Part shown: piece after piece, positions 25,924 through 33,658 of the stretch
Layout: each line of letters begins with the position of its first letter
How positions within the stretch are numbered: position 1 is the first letter of the stretch
NCBI RefSeq assembly: GCF_001807265.1
Contig: NZ_KV788369.1
Span: 50,142 to 84,583, forward strand
DNA length: 34,442 nucleotides
Direction of reading: 5' to 3'
Source of the DNA: Corynebacterium sp. HMSC05H05
GTDB lineage: Bacteria > Actinomycetota > Actinomycetes > Mycobacteriales > Mycobacteriaceae
Program-made: the position numbers and the translations under genes
Notes under the pieces: model-generated
Told to the model about the DNA's origin: nothing
Seen by the model: only the letters and a program-made list of their open reading frames with translations
Database searches by the model: none

Positions 25924-28224
25924 CTACATCTGAGGCAGGAACGGGCGCAGCTGGTCCAGAATCCACTGGAGCGTGCCGCCCGCGCCGGCAAGAACCGCGA
26001 CGAGGAGGCCGAGCACGCCTACCAGCACGCCGCCGGCGAAGGCGCCGACGCTGCTGCCGACGTTGGAGGAGCCGTCGTTGGAGGAGCTGTCGTCGGCGGG
26101 CTGCGGCTCAGCGGTGACGGTGGTCGGAACCGCCACGGTCGTGGTCGCGGTGGTCGGCGTGCCAGATACGGTGCTGGTGACGGTTGTCGGGATCGCCACG
26201 GTGGTGGTCACCGGAGCAGCCGGCGCAGAAGGCGCAGCGGAAGAAGGAGCAGTCGTCGGCGCCGGGGCTTTACCGCGGGCGGTCAGCCACTGGTCCGGGC
26301 CGATCGGGTGGTCTACCATGCGGATCTCGCCGATGTTGCCGAACCAGCCGTCGACCTTGTCGTTGTCCCAGGCGGAGGTGCCCAAAAGCCACTTGTCGCC
26401 GTTGCCGCCCATGCCCAGCGGGCCGTAGCCGTCGCGCAGGATCGGGGAGCCGTCGACGTACATGGTCACGGACTTGTCGGCCGGGTCGTTGACCACGGCG
26501 ATGTGCATCCACTTGCCCTTGGGCACCTCGTGGGTCCAGTTGGAGAAGCCCTCGCCGTTTTCGCCGTAGGAGTACCAGCGCAGCTCGCGGAGGCTGGACA
26601 CGCCGAGCATCTGGATCGGGTCGCCGTCCTCGTCCTCGGGGTGGGTGATGGTGCCGGAGGCGTCGCGGATCAGGGCGTTGGACCACTTGTTGTTGTCGGC
26701 GTTCCAGTCCTCGTCGAGTTTGAGGAACGCCTCCACGGTGTAGCCGTTCTTGAACTCCTCCGTGTTGATGTCCGCGCCGGTGGCGGTTTCGAACCAGGCG
26801 GTGGAGTGCTTGAACTTCGGGTCCTTCCAGCGCAGGGAGCCGCGGTCCGCGGACAGCGGGTGCTTGTCGTCGGAGAAGGTCACCGCGTCGGCGCCTGCCG
26901 CTACGCGGTGGCGTGCGCGGGTCATGTCGTCGCCGTTTGCGACGTCGGGGATGACGGCGCCGGCGGGGGCAGCTTCGCCGTCGTTAAGCAAAGTGCCCTC
27001 GACCTTCGTCTGGCCGGGGCGCCAGTGCACGACGGTGCCGTCCACGTACGCGTAGTCCTGCTCGTTTTTCGGCTTGTCCTTTTCGGTGACCTCGTAGGCC
27101 TTGTAGCCGTCCGTGATGGTCTGCTTCAGCGCCTCGTTGTAGTCCGAATCGTTGGCGTCGCCGGCCGTGAAGTCCGGCGCGAACCCCTTGAAGCGCTCCG
27201 CGAAGTCCAGGTCGATGGTGTAGGAATCGCCCTCGCCTTCCATGATCAGGTGGTCGAAGGAGGTGAGCTGCTCGTACTTCTTGGACTTCACCCACGGCGA
27301 GTACGCGAGCATCTCCAGCTGGTTGTTGGTTAGGTCAAACTGCAGCTGGCCCATCAGGCCGTTGCCGCCCAGGTAGGCCATCTGGTAGTCCTGCAGAATG
27401 TTGATCACGTCGTGGCCAGCGTCGTTCTTCTCCACGTGGTAACCCGCGCCATGGTGGTGGCCGGCGATAGTGAGGAAGATCTGGTCGTTCTTGCGGATCA
27501 GCGTGTCCCAGAGGTGCTCGCCGTACTCTTTGGTGAAGTAGGTGGAGCCGTCGCCGTTAATGCCGGAGATCTCGTGGGCGGTGAGGATCACGGGCAGCTC
27601 CGGGTGCTTATCGATGACCTTTTGCGCCCACTCCAGCGTCTCGTCGTTGGCGCGGAAACCGAGTGCAAGCACCAGGTACTTCTGCCCCTCGGCCTCGAAG
27701 ATGTGGTACTCCGAATCCACGCTCTGGCCCGGGAAGGCGTAGCCGTCGCCGCCGTTGTGGATCTCCGTGGAGGCGGTGCGGCCCATGAACGTGGAGTTCT
27801 TCTTCGCGCGCTCCTCCGGGAAGTACTCCGTGAAGGCGGATTTCCCGTCGAACATGGTCAGGTCGTGGTTGCCCGGCAGCACGGAGTAGTTCACACCGGC
27901 GTCCTCGAGCGTTCTCATGGCCTTGTCGGCGATGTCCCAGCTGGCGCGGTCTTCCGGCTCGTCCACCACGTCGCCCAGGTGAGTGACAAACTGCGTGCCC
28001 AGCTTCTTGTGGTTTTCCGCCAGGAACTTGGTCTGCACCTCAAACGGGTTGGTGCCGTAGCGGTCGCCGAAGATGTCGCCGGCGGCCTCGGTGCCGTAGC
28101 GGGAGTAGAACTGGGTGTCCGGCATGACGCCGAGGGTGAAGCGGGAGGCGAGATCCTCCGCGTTGGCGACAGGAACTGGAGTGAGCAGGGCAAGGGCGGT
28201 AATTGCGGCGACGTGCTTGCGCAT
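25924..28224 (-). CDS. Secreted metallophosphoesterase with LamG domain and membrane anchor
   Basis: A 766-aa exported enzyme. Residues 1-22 are a signal peptide ending ANA. A calcineurin-like phosphoesterase domain follows: PDTQ (36-38 region, Gln in place of the usual His), GDVVD (84-88), GNHD (118-121), TAHE (His217) and GHHHG (255-259). A LamG/concanavalin-like domain spans about 490-690 (YTVEAFLKLDEDW, WMHIAVVNDP, MYVDGSPI), then a Thr/Val/Ala-rich linker, one transmembrane helix and a basic tail, without LPXTG. Start chosen at the signal peptide, with AAGGA upstream. A PHO-box-like repeat 52-80 bases upstream suggests induction by phosphate limitation to release phosphate from extracellular esters. 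Confidence 0.9.
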   Translation of the reverse strand: MRKHVAAITALALLTPVPVANAEDLASRFTLGVMPDTQFYSRYGTEAAGDIFGDRYGTNPFEVQTKFLAENHKKLGTQFVTHLGDVVDEPEDRASWDIADKAMRTLEDAGVNYSVLPGNHDLTMFDGKSAFTEYFPEERAKKNSTFMGRTASTEIHNGGDGYAFPGQSVDSEYHIFEAEGQKYLVLALGFRANDETLEWAQKVIDKHPELPVILTAHEISGINGDGSTYFTKEYGEHLWDTLIRKNDQIFLTIAGHHHGAGYHVEKNDAGHDVINILQDYQMAYLGGNGLMGQLQFDLTNNQLEMLAYSPWVKSKKYEQLTSFDHLIMEGEGDSYTIDLDFAERFKGFAPDFTAGDANDSDYNEALKQTITDGYKAYEVTEKDKPKNEQDYAYVDGTVVHWRPGQTKVEGTLLNDGEAAPAGAVIPDVANGDDMTRARHRVAAGADAVTFSDDKHPLSADRGSLRWKDPKFKHSTAWFETATGADINTEEFKNGYTVEAFLKLDEDWNADNNKWSNALIRDASGTITHPEDEDGDPIQMLGVSSLRELRWYSYGENGEGFSNWTHEVPKGKWMHIAVVNDPADKSVTMYVDGSPILRDGYGPLGMGGNGDKWLLGTSAWDNDKVDGWFGNIGEIRMVDHPIGPDQWLTARGKAPAPTTAPSSAAPSAPAAPVTTTVAIPTTVTSTVSGTPTTATTTVAVPTTVTAEPQPADDSSSNDGSSNVGSSVGAFAGGVLVGVLGLLVAVLAGAGGTLQWILDQLRPFLPQM

Positions 28225-28275
28225 GGCGGTCCTTCGTTTCAGAGGTGGTTTGCAGTCCAAAACGTAGCGCCCTCA

Positions 28276-28304
28276 GGTTTCGCTGCGGTGAAATTCAGGT
28301 GAAA
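28276..28304 (-). promoter_or_regulatory. PHO-box-like tandem repeat
   Basis: On the gene strand TTTCACC occurs twice with an exact 11-base period (28298-28304 and 28287-28293), and a third degenerate unit follows at the same period (28276-28282). Direct repeats of 11-base period are the binding pattern of PhoP/PhoR-type response regulators (GTTCACC units in Streptomyces, TTCACAG-like in corynebacteria). The downstream gene is a secreted phosphoesterase, which fits. Confidence 0.55.
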
Positions 28305-28450
28305 CTTATGCTTCTTGACGTTTAGCACCGCCCCGGCCGCCGTTATCCGCATTTCCCCAGGGAATTCTTTTTAGACCCGTTTTTCGCCGTTCCACCTGGT
28401 CAGAGAATTGTTTCGATGTCTTTTTACATCTTTTTGGGCGCGGAAGAGCC

Positions 28451-29812
28451 CTACCCCGCGAAGATGTTGCGCACCGCCACGCCCATGATCACCACGCCGA
28501 CCACGAACACGAAGATCGTGTCCGGGCGGCGGGCGTAGTGCTTGAACGCCGTGGCCTTGTGGAACAGCAGCGACGGCATGATGTACACCAAAAACGCTAC
28601 GAACACGCCGCCGACCACGGAGATCATGTCCAGGATCGACGGGTTCAGCACGGCGACAATCACTGCGGTGATAAACACGAAGATGTTGACTGTGAGGCGA
28701 AGCGTGGACGTCGAAAAGCGAGCCGCAAAGTTCGGCGCCACACTGCGCAGCAGGTACCCAGTGCCCTCCTCCGTGCCGAGCAGGTGCCCGAAGTAGGAGG
28801 TGATGATCGCGCAGATGGCGATGATCGGGCTGATCCACGCCATAAACGGCGTATCCGTCTCATTGGCCAGGTACGACAGCACCGGCACGTTCGCCTCGCG
28901 CGCGGCGTCCATGCCGTCCGCTCCCAGGGACAGCGCGCACGACCACACGAAGAACATGGTGAAGGTGACCAGCATCGCGGCGGTGACCATCTCCACCTTG
29001 GACACCTCGCGCTCCGTCGCGGCGACGTCGCCGTCGGTTTTCTTCTGCACGTCCAGCGCGAACTGGCTCAGCGCCGCCATGTGGCTGAAGGAGAACACCA
29101 GCACCGGCAGGATCAGCAGCAGACCCTGCCACACTGGGTAGGAGGACTCGTACGAGCGGAAGCTGGCGAAATCCCAGCTCGGAACCAGATACAGCGACAC
29201 CGCCGCCAGTGCGATGATCAGCGGATACACCAGCACGTTGGCCAGCCACAGGGTGAGTTTCTTGCCAAAGGCGTACGCGCCCGTCATCAGCCCCGCCGAG
29301 GCCGTGGCCAGCACCCAGCGGCTCACCTCCGGCCCGCCCAGCTGGTTCACGATGAAGCTGTCCAGCGTGTTGGTGATGGAAATGGCGTAGATCAGCACCG
29401 TGGGGTAGATGCCCAGCCAGTACACCAGCGCCGAGGCGAATCCGCGCTTGCGGCCAGTCAGCGCCGTGATCACCTGCAGCACGTCCAGCCCCTTCACTGG
29501 GGACGCGGAGACGATGCGGGCGTAGGTGCGGTGGGAGAAAAACACCATCGGGCCGATCAGCAGCGTGGCAATCACCAGCGGCCAAAACCCGAAGCTGCCT
29601 GCGTTGATGGGCAGGAACAGGATGCCGGCGCCCACACCGGTGCCGAACAGCGTGATCACCCAGCGCATGAACGAGCCGTCCGGCTCGTCGCCCTCGCGCT
29701 GCTCCTTGATCTGCTCGATGTCGGCGTCCGAGAGGTTCTCCCGGTCGAACTCTTGGCGTGAGAGCTCGAGATGCTCGTCGCTGTGTTGCTCAGGTAGCTG
29801 GGCGTTAGTCAT
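28451..29812 (-). CDS. Amino acid permease, HAAAP/SdaC family (copy 3)
   Basis: A 453-aa inner-membrane permease with about 11 hydrophobic helices. It shares the charged N-terminal tail (HSDEHLELSRQEF) and the C-terminal KATAFKHYARRPDTIF block with copy 2, so these two are closer to each other than to copy 1. The signature helix reads WVITLFGTGVGAGILFLP. No ribosome binding site is seen before the ATG, and a GlxR-like site abuts it, suggesting a leaderless transcript under carbon control. Neighbours (secreted phosphoesterase, secreted CAP protein) give no clue to substrate; serine or threonine is the default for the family. Confidence 0.9.
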   Translation of the reverse strand: MTNAQLPEQHSDEHLELSRQEFDRENLSDADIEQIKEQREGDEPDGSFMRWVITLFGTGVGAGILFLPINAGSFGFWPLVIATLLIGPMVFFSHRTYARIVSASPVKGLDVLQVITALTGRKRGFASALVYWLGIYPTVLIYAISITNTLDSFIVNQLGGPEVSRWVLATASAGLMTGAYAFGKKLTLWLANVLVYPLIIALAAVSLYLVPSWDFASFRSYESSYPVWQGLLLILPVLVFSFSHMAALSQFALDVQKKTDGDVAATEREVSKVEMVTAAMLVTFTMFFVWSCALSLGADGMDAAREANVPVLSYLANETDTPFMAWISPIIAICAIITSYFGHLLGTEEGTGYLLRSVAPNFAARFSTSTLRLTVNIFVFITAVIVAVLNPSILDMISVVGGVFVAFLVYIMPSLLFHKATAFKHYARRPDTIFVFVVGVVIMGVAVRNIFAG

Positions 29813-29828
29813 AGTGATCTAGGTTACG
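29813..29828. promoter_or_regulatory. GlxR-like site before permease copy 3
   Basis: AGTGATCTAGGTTACG keeps GTGA, the central TA and most of the right half of the GlxR consensus TGTGANNTANNTCACA. It lies directly upstream of the permease start and would overlap its promoter. Weak, pattern-based call. Confidence 0.3.
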
Positions 29829-29943
29829 CGTGGTGCCGCTGGGGGCGGTGTTTTGCATTCGCCTATCGACGCCCCTCCGGTTGGCGCCCGTGACAGCGCC
29901 GCCCTCGGCGCCAGCGCAGTTCCCAGCGCCGCCAATCTCGCAA
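29829..29943. other. Intergenic stretch with one 11-mer repeat copy
   Basis: Between permease copy 3 and the dyad array. It contains one copy of GCCTATCGACG (29861-29871) and a TGGCGCC/GGCGCCA inverted repeat (29882-29888 with 29907-29913). No ORF with a ribosome binding site is seen. Confidence 0.4.
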
Positions 29944-30008
29944 ATGGTGAAAGGCTAATGGTGAAAATCCAAAAAATTTTCGCGGATTCACCATCTGCGA
30001 TTCACCAT
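29944..30008. promoter_or_regulatory. Four-box array with exact dyad symmetry
   Basis: ATGGTGAAA occurs at 29944-29952 and 29958-29966, and its inverse ATTCACCAT at 29986-29994 and 30000-30008. Both pairs have a 14-base period, and all four boxes are placed symmetrically about position 29976, an A/T tract (AAAAAATTTT). It lies 130-194 bases upstream of the CAP-protein gene. This looks like a binding site for a tetrameric or two-dimer regulator, or a DNA-bending site. A further dyad, GGTGATCTAG ... TCACC (about 30080-30106), lies nearer the gene. Confidence 0.55.
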
Positions 30009-30137
30009 CTGTGCGGTTTACCGGTTGATCGGGAGGATCTGTACCACCCCCACCGAACATCCAGTTGTTTGCCAGGTTTTGGTGATCTAGATTTTTAAAT
30101 CGTCACCGTTTGGCCTGTGTCCCGAGAGGATCGCCCC

Positions 30138-31982
30138 ATGTCCCGTTCCCGCATCGCAACCGCCACGCTGGCCTGCGCGCTCGCCGTCAGCACTGTTCAC
30201 GTCCCCGTCGCTGAGGCGCAGTCGTCGGGGAGCTCTACCAGCACCGTCGATCAGCAAGGCTTCGACGCGGCCACCGCGAAGTGGCAGCAGCGTTACAACG
30301 ACGCATCCGCCTCCCTCAAGCAGGCCGAACACGACGCCAAAGCGGCGGAGGCACAGCGCGAATCCGCGAACGCCGCCGTGCGCGACGCCAACGCAGAGGT
30401 GGAGGCCGCGGAGGCTGCGCTGGAGAAAGCCGAGAAGGACCTCGCACGCGCGGATGTGGAGGAGCGGAAGGCGGAGCTGGACGCCGCCGCGGAGGTGCTG
30501 AAGGAGGCGGAGCGGGAGCTCGTCGCAAAGCAAGAGGAGCTCGATGCGGCGGAGGAGGACACCGCCGCCTTCGCCGAGGATGTCACCTTTGCGGAGGAAA
30601 CGGCCGCCACAGCAGGCCAGACCGCCGAGAACGCCGCGGCCGTGAAGGCCGATATGCAGCAGGCCGCGGATTCCGCGCAGGCCAAACTCGCCGACGCCCA
30701 GGCCCGCGAGGCCGCCGGCACCGACTACGCCCAGGAGGACTGGGAGCGGCTGGTCGCGGACGCGATCGTGGAGATCACCAACGAATACCGCCAGCGCCAC
30801 GGCATGCACCCGCTGGTCAGCCACGACGTGTTCAACGACAACGCCCGCGACTGGAGCGGCGTGATGTCCGCCGACATGCAGCGCGGCGTCAGCGACGACG
30901 ACTACTTCCGTCACGCCGAGTTCGAGGTGTACGGGCACAGCGGCGAGAACATCGCCTACAACTGGCTCGGCTGGCCAGATGTCTCCCCGGCTACCGCAGA
31001 CCGCACGCGGTGGGCAGAGCTTCCCGAGGCGCTGTTCACCCAGTGGCGCAACTCCACGTCGGGGCACAACGAAGGCATGCTCGACTCGAGTCAGACTGGT
31101 ATCGGCGTCGGTGTGCGGGTCGCTCCTAACGGCCAGGTGTTTGCCACCATGCAGTTCTACAAGCTGTCCTACCCGACAACCTCCCACACGTTCGGCCCGG
31201 ACGAAGGCTCCCAGAAAGCCAACGCGAGTGGGGTGCCGTACTACGTCTCCACCGGCGCGCGCGAGGCGCTGCGCACCCCCGATCTCACAGTGGACCTGGG
31301 CGACCGCAAGCGCGCGAACCCGAGCTACGACGGGCTCAAGCGCGACGAGATCCGCGCCATCCCGGCCCGCATGACCAGCAGGCTGGGCGTGGCGGTCTCG
31401 CACGATTACGCCGCCGAGCTTTCCATCGCGGAGGCCGGCCTTTCCGTCGCGCAGACGGACCTCGCCGCCGCACAAGAGCAAGACGCCGCCGCGCAGGATG
31501 CGTTGGCACAGGCCGCGGGCGCGCTGGAGGACGCTGAGAGGCGGTTGCGGGGTGCCGTCGATAGGCAAGAGCGCCTGGAAGGCGAGCGGGATGAGCTCGC
31601 TCTCGCCGAGGCTGAGGCCACGGATGCAAAGGATGCCGCAGAGACGGAGCTCGCGTGGGCGCAGGCCGCGGACCAGGACGCGCTGGCTGCGGCGGTTGCG
31701 GACGCGCAGGAGCGCCTCGCCCAGGCCGAGCAGAATGTCGAGGACGCATACGAGCGTTCCGCCGCCGAGCAGATGTCCCTCGACGAGGCCGAGGACTCCG
31801 TCGCCGAAGCCGAAACCGAGTTGGCGCAGGTCAACGCGCAGCGCCCGACGCTGGCGCAGTACACCACCACCGAAACCAACACCGTCGCGGTGGTGCTGGG
31901 TATGCTGGCCGCGCTGGCGGTCGTGGGCATCGGCGTGGTGGCGCTGGCGCCGCGCCTCGGCATCGAGCTGCCCTGGCAGTAG
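30138..31982 (+). CDS. Secreted coiled-coil CAP-domain protein with membrane anchor
   Basis: A 614-aa envelope protein of unknown function. Signal peptide at residues 1-27 (cleavage near AEA-QS); a long Ala/Glu-rich coiled coil about 45-195; a CAP/SCP domain about 200-345 (VEITNEYRQRHGMHPL, YGHSGENIAYNW, WRNSTSGHNEGMLD, GIGVGVRV); a second coiled coil about 425-580; and one transmembrane helix near the end (VVLGMLAALAVVGIGVVAL) with a short tail. AGAGGA sits seven bases before the ATG. CAP proteins in bacteria are often tied to cell-wall or lipid functions. Two coiled coils bracketing the domain suggest a rod holding it away from the membrane. A strong hairpin terminator follows. Confidence 0.88.
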   Translation: MSRSRIATATLACALAVSTVHVPVAEAQSSGSSTSTVDQQGFDAATAKWQQRYNDASASLKQAEHDAKAAEAQRESANAAVRDANAEVEAAEAALEKAEKDLARADVEERKAELDAAAEVLKEAERELVAKQEELDAAEEDTAAFAEDVTFAEETAATAGQTAENAAAVKADMQQAADSAQAKLADAQAREAAGTDYAQEDWERLVADAIVEITNEYRQRHGMHPLVSHDVFNDNARDWSGVMSADMQRGVSDDDYFRHAEFEVYGHSGENIAYNWLGWPDVSPATADRTRWAELPEALFTQWRNSTSGHNEGMLDSSQTGIGVGVRVAPNGQVFATMQFYKLSYPTTSHTFGPDEGSQKANASGVPYYVSTGAREALRTPDLTVDLGDRKRANPSYDGLKRDEIRAIPARMTSRLGVAVSHDYAAELSIAEAGLSVAQTDLAAAQEQDAAAQDALAQAAGALEDAERRLRGAVDRQERLEGERDELALAEAEATDAKDAAETELAWAQAADQDALAAAVADAQERLAQAEQNVEDAYERSAAEQMSLDEAEDSVAEAETELAQVNAQRPTLAQYTTTETNTVAVVLGMLAALAVVGIGVVALAPRLGIELPWQ

Positions 31983-31997
31983 CGGCTCAGCCGCGGC

Positions 31998-32037
31998 GGC
32001 AACCGCCAAACTTATGCCGCTATCTTTGGTGGTTGCC
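31998..32037. terminator. Hairpin terminator between convergent genes
   Basis: GGCAACCGCCAAA (31998-32010) and TTTGGTGGTTGCC (32025-32037) form a 13-base stem with one G-U-type mismatch and a 14-base loop. It lies between the convergent CAP gene and the antitoxin-like HTH gene and likely serves both. ACCGCCAAACTTAT in its left arm is repeated exactly 40 bases on (32002-32015 and 32042-32055), the second copy running into the end of the HTH gene. Confidence 0.7.
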
Positions 32038-32051
32038 CGCGACCGCCAAAC

Positions 32052-32312
32052 TTATCGACGGCTAAAGTGTCCCCACACCCGGTACGTGTCCTGCAGATTG
32101 AGCCACAGCTCTGCCGAGGTGCCAAGCGCTGCCCCGACCAGCTCGGCGGATTCCCGCGTAAGCTCCCGCTCGCCCGAGATGAGCTCTTCAACGAAGCGCG
32201 TCGGCCGTCCCATGATCACGGCGAAATCTGCTTCGCTCCAACCACGTTCTTCTAGTTCCTCCGCGAGGAAATCTCCTACCGGGAACACCTCTGCCAAGGG
32301 TTGAATAGCCAT
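32052..32312 (-). CDS. HigA-family antitoxin-like HTH protein
   Basis: An 86-aa XRE helix-turn-helix protein of the HigA/VapI addiction-module type. PVGDFLAEELEERGWSEADFA (about residues 11-31) and FVEELISGERELTRESAELV, then LGTSAELWLNLQDTY (to about residue 77) are diagnostic. GGAGGTG is an excellent ribosome binding site. In most modules a small HigB toxin gene is adjacent; here the upstream gene (32383-33195) is a 270-aa unrelated protein and nothing HigB-like is visible, so this appears to be an orphan or has an unusual partner. It may autoregulate through repeats at 32313-32382. Confidence 0.85.
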   Translation of the reverse strand: MAIQPLAEVFPVGDFLAEELEERGWSEADFAVIMGRPTRFVEELISGERELTRESAELVGAALGTSAELWLNLQDTYRVWGHFSRR

Positions 32313-32345
32313 TGTTCACCTCCGTTAGTGGACCGTCGGAGGGCC

Positions 32346-32372
32346 GTCAGTGGCCCGCCAGTGACCACTGAC
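32346..32372. promoter_or_regulatory. Inverted repeat between hypothetical gene and higA-like gene
   Basis: GTCAGTGG (32346-32353) and CCACTGAC (32365-32372) are perfect inverted arms, with related GTGG and CCGTC repeats around. It could be the operator for the HigA-like protein or a terminator for the upstream gene. Confidence 0.45.
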
Positions 32373-32382
32373 GATACCGCCG

Positions 32383-33195
32383 CTACGCGGGCCGCGTCCC
32401 CCAACTGCTGAACCGGTGCCGGTCTACTACCTCCTCCACGGCGTACACCATCTCCCGAAGGGCACCGTATCCCGCGAGCTTCGCCTCCAGGTCCACGATC
32501 ACTTGCAGGCCATCGACCCACATCTCCATAACCACGCGCGGTTCCGCCGTCCCCGGCGCAAACAGCGGCAGCGGGAAGTACGCTGAGCCGGAGTCTTTAC
32601 CGATTTCACTGCCATCTACCTCGCTGCATTTGTAGTTGAGGCCCATCTCCGCCAGGCCGTCACTAGCCAATTCAGCGCTTGGTTCCGGGAACTCAACCTC
32701 CCGGATTTCCACCCGCATCGCGCGATCCGCTTCGCCCGCGTGGGAGAGAGGTTTCGGCAACACGCTGGAGATGGTGTCGCAAAGCGGCCCCATCATGTCC
32801 AGACGGCCGGCGTCGGCGCATTCCCGGGCGGAGATCGCTAACCCGTATACGCCTGCAAACCGCGGTTCCCGCGCGAGCGCCTCCCCGCTGATCTCCACCA
32901 TCAACCTGGCCGCCGAACCCGCTGATTCGACGGTTGTCGCTTGCCGCATCAGCAGCAGCGGCAAGCCAGCCATCAAGACAATGCCTGCGAGGTTCTCAGC
33001 CACCTCACCTGTTTCCGGCTGCTTCATACTGACCCGCCGACACTTTCTGGCTGCCCGATTCAGTCCGGCAACAACCGCTTGCCCAAGCTCCCGCCCGGAA
33101 GCGCCAATTTCACCGGAACGGTTCGCAACAATTACCCGGCCCCCAACGTGCGTTCCCGCCGCCTTGGCCCCAATTTTCCAAGTTTTCATCCCCAT
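32383..33195 (-). CDS. Hypothetical protein
   Basis: A 270-aa protein that I do not recognise. It has a basic N-terminus, a single moderately hydrophobic stretch (about residues 70-83, LAGIVLMAGLPLLLM), a charged acidic middle and a C-terminal segment with predicted strand and helix (VVMEMWVDGLQVIVDLEAKL). No signal peptide or known motif. The start (MGMKTW) lacks a good ribosome binding site, and a later start is possible. Codon use is less GC-rich at third positions than in the metabolic genes, hinting at recent acquisition. It lies 70 bases upstream of the HigA-like gene on the same strand and could form a pair with it. Whether it is expressed is uncertain. Confidence 0.5.
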   Translation of the reverse strand: MGMKTWKIGAKAAGTHVGGRVIVANRSGEIGASGRELGQAVVAGLNRAARKCRRVSMKQPETGEVAENLAGIVLMAGLPLLLMRQATTVESAGSAARLMVEISGEALAREPRFAGVYGLAISARECADAGRLDMMGPLCDTISSVLPKPLSHAGEADRAMRVEIREVEFPEPSAELASDGLAEMGLNYKCSEVDGSEIGKDSGSAYFPLPLFAPGTAEPRVVMEMWVDGLQVIVDLEAKLAGYGALREMVYAVEEVVDRHRFSSWGTRPA

Positions 33196-33260
33196 GCCCG
33201 GCAGCCTACGTCGCAGCCCGCGCGAGCACAGCCCCTCACGTGCTCATTTCAGTGGACATT

Positions 33261-33281
33261 TGCCTATCGACGCACCAAAGG
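33261..33281 (+). repeat. GCCTATCGACG repeat copy
   Basis: Core 11-mer GCCTATCGACG at 33262-33272 with flanks that match the leuS copy (1612-1632) at 19 of 21 bases. Other exact copies of the 11-mer begin at 1613, 25287, 29861 and 34089 on the + strand and occupy 31556-31566 on the - strand. Function unknown. Confidence 0.6.
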
Positions 33282-33290
33282 TTTCTCACC

Positions 33291-33335
33291 ACAAACAGTT
33301 GGTACGCACCCAGTTGTCCGCAATGCGGAGTTGTT
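33291..33335 (+). repeat. 45-base interspersed repeat, copy A
   Basis: Contains GGTACGCACC and the perfect hairpin TCCGCAATGCGGA (33317-33329). It matches copy B at most positions in the same orientation; GGTACGCACC is also the exact reverse complement of GGTGCGTACC in copy B. Ends at the stop codon of the small ORF 33334-33588. Confidence 0.7.
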
Positions 33336-33588
33336 AGAGCCAGTCTGCGTCCTTGTCATGGAGATCGACCAATGGCGGCCCACCACAGTCGTACGCAGGT
33401 AGCTCATCCGCAGCATTTGACCCCGCCGATTCCCCAGACTGCCTCAGTGCCTGACGGAGGTCGTTCTTTTCAGCCGCCAACTTGGCTGCCTCGAGAATGC
33501 CCGAGAAGAGATTGGTGGAGGTGCTCATGCCGAAGACGCTATTGAGCGTCAACGCTTCAGGCAATAGCTCCATGTCCGGCAGTTTCAA
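33334..33588 (-). CDS. Small hypothetical ORF between direct repeats
   Basis: An open frame of 84 aa with no recognised family. It has an Ala/Lys-rich helix (FSGILEAAKLAAEKNDLRQ, about residues 28-46) and an acidic tail. The start would be TTG at 33588 or ATG at 33573; neither has a clear ribosome binding site. It lies downstream of the HipB-like gene on the same strand, where a hipA toxin would be expected, but does not resemble HipA. Direct repeat copies A and B flank it closely. It may be a small gene or a fragment. Confidence 0.35.
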   Translation of the reverse strand: MKLPDMELLPEALTLNSVFGMSTSTNLFSGILEAAKLAAEKNDLRQALRQSGESAGSNAADELPAYDCGGPPLVDLHDKDADWL

Positions 33589-33600
33589 AACTTGCCGGCC

Positions 33601-33650
33601 TCAAACAGTTGGTGCGTACCCACTTGTCCGCAATGTGGAGTCTGCAATGG
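33601..33650 (+). repeat. 45-base interspersed repeat, copy B
   Basis: CAAACAGTTGG, GGTGCGTACC and TTGTCCGCAATG are shared with copy A at the same spacing. Lies between the HipB-like gene and the small ORF, in the same orientation as A, so that the two copies bracket the ORF as 310-base-spaced direct repeats. Confidence 0.7.
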
Positions 33651-33658
33651 CCGGCGCA

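Noticed and set aside
29829..30137. Cyclic-di-AMP (ydaO-type) riboswitch before the CAP-protein gene
   Set aside because: Such riboswitches precede actinobacterial wall-enzyme genes, but the conserved core is not recognisable here.
33334..33588. HipA toxin remnant
   Set aside because: Correct position after a HipB-like gene, but the 84-aa sequence shares no HipA motif.
33291..33650. Integron attC sites
   Set aside because: The repeats have hairpins and flank an ORF, but lack the GTTRRRY core and its complement, and no integrase is present.
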